Assembly (NCBI GenBank): GCA_019310865.1
Contig: JAFDDL010000046.1
Location: 8,211 to 21,096 of the forward strand
From: Deltaproteobacteria bacterium
GTDB taxonomy: Bacteria; Desulfobacterota; Desulfobacteria; Desulfobacterales; JAFDDL01
Length of the DNA stretch: 12,886 nt
Direction of reading: 5' to 3'
Shown: one piece after another, positions 8,508-12,886 of the stretch
Numbering within the stretch: the first letter of the stretch is position 1
Layout: each line of letters opens with the position of its first letter
Notes under the pieces: generated by a model
What the model was told of the DNA's origin: nothing
What the model saw: the letters and a program-made list of their open reading frames with translations, nothing else
Databases searched by the model: none
Translations under genes and position numbers: made by a program

Positions 8508-8552
8508 GATCGTGCTCTGAGCGGGTCGAGAAATGGAGAGGTTGGGAACGAC

Positions 8553-8846
8553 TTGGAACAGCTGTTAACCATAGAACTTTTTGGACAGCCGTATACTTTT
8601 AAAACCGATTCAGATCTCACGGAGGCAAAAGAAGTTGCGAATGTATTGGTTCAGGAAGTGCAGCGAGTGGAATCCGCGCAGAAGAATTCCAGAACCGGTA
8701 TTACAAAGCACGCGATGCTGGTACTGGCGGCACTGAATATCGCCAATGAAAACCTTGCACTAAAGCGACAACAGACCGAATTGATGGACAATATATCGCA
8801 ACGCGCCGAACAAATCATCCGGTCGATGGAAAAAGACATTATTTAA
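8553..8846 (+). CDS. zapA: Cell division protein ZapA
   Basis: The 97-residue product matches ZapA, which binds and bundles FtsZ filaments at mid-cell. The N-terminal domain begins LLTIELFGQPYTFKTD, the usual beta-strand start of ZapA. The rest is helical with the conserved-type segment MLVLAALNIANENL, then a C-terminal coiled-coil helix. The start is TTG 8553; no in-frame ATG or GTG lies nearby upstream, and GGAGAGG (8535-8541) is 11 bases away, slightly far. It follows zapB by 45 bp. The 6S RNA gene about 145 bp downstream repeats the zapA-ssrS neighbourhood known from Gammaproteobacteria, which strengthens the call. Confidence 0.88.
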   Translation: MEQLLTIELFGQPYTFKTDSDLTEAKEVANVLVQEVQRVESAQKNSRTGITKHAMLVLAALNIANENLALKRQQTELMDNISQRAEQIIRSMEKDII

Positions 8847-8919
8847 GGGAACTCGTAAGTAGGACGTTTCCAGTAGCAGAATGTGATACTTCTGAAGCGG
8901 TAGCCGGCCATCAAGTTGC

Positions 8920-8937
8920 GAGGCCAAACAGGGCCTC
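8920..8937 (+). terminator. Hairpin after zapA, weak candidate terminator
   Basis: GAGGCC (8920-8925) and GGCCTC (8932-8937) form a perfect 6-bp GC-rich stem with loop AAACAG. The following ATTTAC is a poor T tract, so termination may be weak. It lies between zapA and the 6S RNA start. The rest of 8847-8990 shows no gene; a promoter for 6S RNA must lie here, but no clean -35/-10 pair is evident (CTGACA at 8943 and TAGGAT at 8973 are spaced too widely). Confidence 0.35.
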
Positions 8938-8990
8938 ATTTACTGACAGACGATCGGATATAAAATGCCGGTTAGGATACAGAATATTTG

Positions 8991-9173
8991 AAACCCCTGC
9001 CGTGTTCGTGATTGGAAGATGCTATTTGTCCCAACACTTACTTATCGGGAGCTTTCTCTTGTTTTGGTGTGCAAGTTCCGAATGGTACGGAAAAGCCTAA
9101 AGAAACAATAAGGCGCCCACTTTGAATCCTTGGTTCAAAGGCCTACCAAGAACGGCACAAAGGCGGGGGTTTT
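8991..9173 (+). ncRNA. ssrS: 6S RNA (global regulator of RNA polymerase)
   Basis: 6S RNA folds into a long rod with a central bubble that mimics an open promoter and traps sigma-70 RNA polymerase in stationary phase. The two ends pair: AAACCCCTGCC (8991-9001) with GGCGGGGGTTT (9162-9172), eleven pairs with one G-U, extended by GTG (9002-9004) with CAC (9156-9158) past an AAA bulge. The diagnostic small hairpin on the 3' side of the bubble is present: CTTTGAA (9120-9126) and TTCAAAG (9134-9140) around TCCTTGG, closely like the E. coli element. The apical stem ends in TTCCG (9076-9080) and CGGAA (9088-9092). The length of about 183 nt matches E. coli 6S (184 nt). The T run after the closing stem may aid termination. 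Position after zapA agrees. Ends are accurate to a few bases. Confidence 0.87.
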
Positions 9174-9230
9174 CTGTGCTTAAAGGCTGAATCGAGTTTA
9201 GTCAATTAATTAAGATTCAAACACTTACGT

Positions 9231-9241
9231 ATCACCTCCTT
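9231..9241 (+). other. Copy of the 16S rRNA 3' tail (anti-Shine-Dalgarno) in the 6S-rny gap
   Basis: ATCACCTCCTT here equals the conserved last bases of 16S rRNA (GGATCACCTCCTT); 12 of 13 match if the two preceding bases are counted. Read on the - strand it is a strong AAGGAGGTGAT, but no ORF longer than a few codons follows there. The rest of the 183-bp gap (9174-9356) has an AT-rich patch at 9203-9220, an AAGGAGA ribosome site for rny, and no other gene I can support. The functional meaning is unknown, and the match may be chance. Confidence 0.3.
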
Positions 9242-9356
9242 TTCCATCTTTTTGCCCGAACCTAAGACCTCACCCGATCTGGTAATCCCTTTAGTGTACG
9301 AATATCGCCCATATGCGTGCAAATTGATCTACTTACTAAACTCAAGGAGAGCATGA

Positions 9357-10919
9357 ATGAGTGAATATATGCCTGTATTTGTAATCCTTGGTTTTGCCAT
9401 TGGCTTTGCCATCGCTTTCTGGGTAAAAGGAAAAACAGTTGCCCGAAAGACGAAATCAGAAGACGGCAAGGCAGCCGAGCTTGTCGCAGATGCCGAACGT
9501 CGGGCAGACACGCTGATTAAAGAAGCCGAGCTGGAAGCCAAAGACAAAATCTATAAAATTCAAAGTACTTTCGACGCGGAAACCAAGGAGACCCGCACGG
9601 AATTTAAGCGTCATGAAAAACGGCTGCTCCAAAAGGAGATGCAGATCGACCGGAAGCTTGAACAACTGGAACAGCGGGATCGGCAGATTGACCGAGAAGT
9701 AAAAAAGCTTTCCAAACGTGAAGAACAGTTGGGTCATGAAGAGGCAAAGTATCAAGATCTCTTGGAAGAACAGAAGGCGCAACTCGAAAAAATCAGTGGT
9801 TTGACCGCTGATCAGGCCAAGGAGCTTCTGCTGCGTGCCATGGAAAACGAGGCGCGTTTTGAAGGGGCAAAGCTCATCAAACGTATCGAAAACGAGTCCA
9901 AAGAGGATGCGGATAAAAAAGCCAAGAAGGTAATTGCCACCGCCATTCAGCGCTATGCCGCCGATTATGTGGCCGAACGCACCGTCTCGGTTGTTCAGTT
10001 GCCCAGTGAAGATATGAAAGGGCGAATCATTGGTCGAGAAGGCAGAAATATCCGGGCCTTGGAGGCCGCCACCGGTATCGACCTGATTATTGACGATACA
10101 CCGGAGGCCGTCATATTATCGGGCTTCAATCCCATCAGGCGAGAGGTTGCCAGGCTCTCGCTGATGCGCCTCATCCAAGACGGACGGATTCATCCGGCCC
10201 GAATCGAGGATGTGGTGAAAAAGGTATCCCAGGAGGTGGATGTCACCATCAAGGAAGCCGGCGAACAGGCGGCTTTTGATCTGGGGGTTCACGGAATTCA
10301 TCTTGAACTGGTCAACTATCTGGGACGACTGAAGTTTCGAACCAGTTACACCCAAAACGTGCTGCAACATTCGATAGAGGTGGGCTTCCTGAGCGGTATC
10401 ATGGCCTCGGAGCTGGGGCTCAACGCAAAAATCGCCCGCCGAATGGGCCTGTTGCATGACCTGGGAAAAGCCATTGATCATGAAGTCGAAGGCCCCCATG
10501 CCATTATCGGCTCAAAGCTGGCCAAGAAGTACGGCGAGTCGGCCAAGGTTGTTCACGCCATCGCTGCGCACCATGAGGATATTGCGCCATCGACTGTGTA
10601 TGCCGTATTGACCCAGGCGGCCGACGGTTTGTCAGGGGCACGGCCGGGTGCGCGCAAAGAGTTGCTGGAAAACTACATCAAGCGACTTGAAGATCTGGAA
10701 AACATAACCAAAAAGTTCAAAGGCGTTTCAAACGCATACGCCATTCAAGCGGGCCGGGAGGTTCGGGTCATTGTTGAAAGCAACAAGGTGACCGATGAGG
10801 ACGCCACATTGATGAGTCGGGATATTGTCAAGAATATCGAAGAAACCCTGACTTTTCCGGGGCAGATCAAGGTCGTGGTGATTCGCGAGACGCGCGCGGT
10901 ATCCTATGCCAATAAGTAA
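9357..10919 (+). CDS. rny: Ribonuclease Y (membrane-anchored endoribonuclease)
   Basis: The 520-residue protein is RNase Y, a membrane-tethered endonuclease that initiates mRNA decay and processing. It has the full family order. An N-terminal membrane helix (about residues 6-23, [17 protein letters not shown]) comes first, then a long Lys/Glu/Arg-rich coiled coil (about 30-190). A KH RNA-binding domain follows, with [17 protein letters not shown] (GREG at 226-229). The HD domain has the metal-binding His367-Asp368 in [12 protein letters not shown], followed by [10 protein letters not shown]. The C-terminal part resembles known RNase Y ([14 protein letters not shown] near the end). ATG 9357 has AAGGAGA (9344-9350) six bases upstream; ATG 9353 overlaps it but stops after three codons. 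Length and active-site residues are normal. tyrS follows after 35 bp. Confidence 0.97.
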   Translation: MSEYMPVFVILGFAIGFAIAFWVKGKTVARKTKSEDGKAAELVADAERRADTLIKEAELEAKDKIYKIQSTFDAETKETRTEFKRHEKRLLQKEMQIDRKLEQLEQRDRQIDREVKKLSKREEQLGHEEAKYQDLLEEQKAQLEKISGLTADQAKELLLRAMENEARFEGAKLIKRIENESKEDADKKAKKVIATAIQRYAADYVAERTVSVVQLPSEDMKGRIIGREGRNIRALEAATGIDLIIDDTPEAVILSGFNPIRREVARLSLMRLIQDGRIHPARIEDVVKKVSQEVDVTIKEAGEQAAFDLGVHGIHLELVNYLGRLKFRTSYTQNVLQHSIEVGFLSGIMASELGLNAKIARRMGLLHDLGKAIDHEVEGPHAIIGSKLAKKYGESAKVVHAIAAHHEDIAPSTVYAVLTQAADGLSGARPGARKELLENYIKRLEDLENITKKFKGVSNAYAIQAGREVRVIVESNKVTDEDATLMSRDIVKNIEETLTFPGQIKVVVIRETRAVSYANK

Positions 10920-10954
10920 GGATCGTGAACCAAAAATGAGAGAGGGGCGGGCAG

Positions 10955-12250
10955 ATGACGGTTCTGGACATTTTGAAAGAAAGAGGATTTGTAGAAGATA
11001 CCACGCATACGTCTGAACTCGAATCGTATCTAAGCAATCCCGGGGCTACCTGTTATATCGGCTTTGACCCGACGGCCTCGAGCCTGCATGTGGGAAGCCT
11101 GGTGCCCATTATGTCCCTGGCCCATATGCAGCGCAGCGGACATCGCCCCATCGCCTTGGTGGGGGGTGGTACCGGCATGGTGGGTGATCCATCGGGAAAG
11201 ACCGAGATGCGCAAATTTTTATCCTACGAGCAGATCGAAGACAATGCCCGGGGGATCAAGAAGCAACTATCGCACTTTATCGACTTTTCGGACAACAAAG
11301 CCCTGATGCTCAACAATGCAGACTGGCTGACAAAGATCAATTATATTACCTTTTTGCGTGATATCGGCAGGCATTTCAGCGTCAATCGGATGATTAAATC
11401 CGAGAGTGCCCGCCTGCGGTTGGAATCCGAAGAGGGGTTGAGCTTCATCGAGTTCAATTACAGCTTGCTTCAAGCATACGATTTTCTTGAGCTTTACAAG
11501 GTATACGACTGCCGGTTGCAAATGGGCGGCTCGGATCAATGGGGCAATATCCTCAGTGGAGTCGAGTTGGTTCGAAAGATGCACTCGGAGACCGTTTTCG
11601 GCATCACCTTTCCACTCATTACCACCAGCAGTGGTGCAAAGATGGGAAAGACCGCCGGCGGAGCCGTCTGGCTCGATCCGGACAGAACGAGTCCCTATGA
11701 CTACTACCAGTTCTGGGTCAATTCGGACGACCCGGACGTGGCCCGCTTCCTGGCGATGTTTACCTTTTTGCCCATTGCCGAGATTCGCGACATCGAGGCG
11801 CTGTCCGGGGCCGATCTGAACAATGCCAAAACCGTTCTGGCATTTGAAGCAACGTGCCTCGCCCACGGTCAAGAAGCGGCGGTGAAAGCCTATCAGGCCG
11901 CTTCGGATGTATTTGGGCTTCGGAAAGTTGACGAGGGGATTTTACCGTCAAGCACCATTCCCAGGCAGACGATGGCCGAGAACCAGATGGCCGTTCCCCA
12001 TACCGTATTGCCGTTCGCAGAGTTGCAGGGGGGGATTCCGGCCTTTAAAATATTCCAGATTGCCGGGCTGGCCAAGTCCGGTGGCGATGCAAGGCGCCTG
12101 ATCGATCAAGGCGGCGCCTATTTGAACGGGAACCGGGTGGATGCGTTTGATCAATTGATTACCGATCGTGATCTGGATCAAGGCGAGATTCTGCTGCGGG
12201 CCGGAAAGAAACGATACCACAAGCTGGTACCTGAAAATCCTAAATCTTGA
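10955..12250 (+). CDS. tyrS: Tyrosyl-tRNA synthetase
   Basis: This 431-residue class I enzyme charges tRNA-Tyr with tyrosine using ATP. The Rossmann catalytic domain starts with YIGFDPTASSLHVGSLVP, where HVGS (45-48) is the HIGH motif. The tyrosine pocket region reads EFNYSLLQAYDFLELY and QMGGSDQWGNI. The KMSKS loop is KMGKT (229-233), the form common in this TyrRS type. After a helical domain, an S4-like RNA-binding domain (about 361-428) contains AGLAKSGGDARRLIDQGGAY and ends KKRYHKLV. Length is usual for the longer bacterial TyrRS form. A purine-rich GAGAGGGGC precedes the ATG. No T-box leader is visible in the 35-bp gap, so the gene is probably transcribed with rny. No clear terminator separates it from the rrn promoters. 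Confidence 0.98.
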   Translation: MTVLDILKERGFVEDTTHTSELESYLSNPGATCYIGFDPTASSLHVGSLVPIMSLAHMQRSGHRPIALVGGGTGMVGDPSGKTEMRKFLSYEQIEDNARGIKKQLSHFIDFSDNKALMLNNADWLTKINYITFLRDIGRHFSVNRMIKSESARLRLESEEGLSFIEFNYSLLQAYDFLELYKVYDCRLQMGGSDQWGNILSGVELVRKMHSETVFGITFPLITTSSGAKMGKTAGGAVWLDPDRTSPYDYYQFWVNSDDPDVARFLAMFTFLPIAEIRDIEALSGADLNNAKTVLAFEATCLAHGQEAAVKAYQAASDVFGLRKVDEGILPSSTIPRQTMAENQMAVPHTVLPFAELQGGIPAFKIFQIAGLAKSGGDARRLIDQGGAYLNGNRVDAFDQLITDRDLDQGEILLRAGKKRYHKLVPENPKS

Positions 12251-12263
12251 GTCGTTTTTTCTG

Positions 12264-12292
12264 TTGACAGCATAAAATTTACATTATATAAA
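12264..12292 (+). promoter_or_regulatory. rrn promoter P1
   Basis: A perfect TTGACA (12264-12269) and TATAAA (12287-12292) are separated by an optimal 17-bp AT-rich spacer. It lies 14 bp after the tyrS stop and about 224 bp before the mature 16S start. Confidence 0.75.
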
Positions 12293-12320
12293 ACTCTTTT
12301 ATCTTTGAGACCCTCTAATT

Positions 12321-12369
12321 GAAAAAACTTTGAAAAAAAGGTTGACATATCGGGGGGGATCGAGATAAT
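12321..12369 (+). promoter_or_regulatory. rrn promoter P2 with A-rich UP-like region
   Basis: A perfect TTGACA (12342-12347) is followed by GATAAT (12364-12369) at 16 bp. The region just upstream (12321-12340) has two A tracts, as in an UP element that binds the alpha subunit of RNA polymerase. The spacer contains an unusual run of seven G. TAATAA at 12366 with 18-bp spacing is an alternative -10. Tandem strong promoters are normal for rRNA operons. Confidence 0.72.
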
Positions 12370-12380
12370 AATAAGTCTTT

Positions 12381-12425
12381 CCGGTGGTGATTGCCATCGG
12401 GAAATGTAAGTTCGATCTTTGAAAA
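12381..12425 (+). promoter_or_regulatory. rRNA leader: boxB-like hairpin and boxA antitermination site
   Basis: CCGGTGG (12381-12387) pairs with CCATCGG (12394-12400), with one G-U, around TGATTG close to the P2 start point. CGATCTTTGAAAA (12413-12425) resembles the boxA element (TGCTCTTTAACAA in E. coli) that recruits NusB/S10 and allows RNA polymerase to read through rRNA. The order of hairpin then boxA is as in other rrn leaders. Confidence 0.6.
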
Positions 12426-12470
12426 CTAAATAGTGATTGATCGGGAATAACTAACAAGTAAGACTCTGTC

Positions 12471-12515
12471 AAATTGTCACGGTCGGGCATTAGTGCTGAC
12501 TGTGGTTATACAATT

Positions 12516-12516
<1 letters not shown>
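12471..12516 (+). other. Pre-16S leader hairpin abutting the mature 5' end
   Basis: AAATTGT (12471-12477) pairs with ACAATTT (12510-12516). CACGGTC (12478-12484) pairs with GACTGTG (12498-12504), with one G-U. A five-base bulge GTTAT and an apical GCA/TGC stem complete it. It ends at the expected first base of mature 16S and is probably part of the processing structure. Confidence 0.45.

Positions 12517-12886
<370 letters not shown>

Noticed and set aside
9353..9364. Tiny ORF ATG AAT GAG TGA overlapping the rny start
   Set aside because: The ribosome site is only two bases from this ATG, too close for efficient initiation, while spacing to ATG 9357 is good.
11267..11872. 201-codon open frame on the - strand across tyrS
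   Set aside because: It lies wholly inside tyrS, with no ribosome site or recognisable motif; it is a shadow frame.
12299..12490. 63-codon - strand frame in the rRNA leader
   Set aside because: It covers the rrn promoters and leader, which explain this stretch, and there is no protein-like feature.

Overview
The window looks like a chromosomal housekeeping region of a sulfate-reducer-type Desulfobacterota bacterium, most likely within Desulfobacterales. The 16S rRNA start at the right edge has sequence typical of that group (GAGGAATTTTGCGCAATGGGGG after the GCAGCAG block). The F-type ATP synthase operon lacks the a and c subunits and has paired b' and b genes, an organisation common in these bacteria. 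All genes are on the + strand.

Layout from left to right: the 3' end of rodA (elongasome SEDS glycosyltransferase), a bactofilin gene, a regulated-looking gap with a promoter and a 14-bp palindrome, then the ATP synthase operon atpF'-atpF-atpH-atpA-atpG-atpD-atpC (1199-7167). Two tandem intrinsic terminators close the operon. A 112-bp imperfect palindromic repeat follows, then a short GlmU-like gene carrying only the uridyltransferase domain. A promoter overlapping the end of that gene feeds a two-gene cell-division unit, zapB-zapA, both starting at TTG. Next is a 6S RNA gene (about 8991-9173), recognised from its closing stem and the diagnostic 3'-side hairpin. Then come rny (RNase Y) and tyrS (tyrosyl-tRNA synthetase). 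Finally, two strong tandem sigma-70-type promoters with an antitermination-style leader run into the first 371 nt of a 16S rRNA gene.

Functionally the window joins envelope growth and division (RodA, bactofilin, GlmU, ZapA/ZapB), energy conservation (F1 plus the peripheral stalk of ATP synthase), RNA metabolism (6S RNA, RNase Y) and translation (TyrRS, rRNA). I found no prophage, CRISPR, defence or biosynthetic cluster, and nothing that amounts to a new multi-gene system.

The most anomalous signal is in the 16S gene. The nearly universal segment ACACATGCAAGTCG and the usual helix 6 are absent, replaced by a 14-nt mini-hairpin. This is either a real deletion in one rrn copy or a sequence/assembly artefact. 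Secondary points of interest are the palindromic repeat before glmU, the acetyltransferase-less GlmU, the palindrome at the atp promoter, and a copy of the 16S anti-Shine-Dalgarno tail between 6S RNA and rny.
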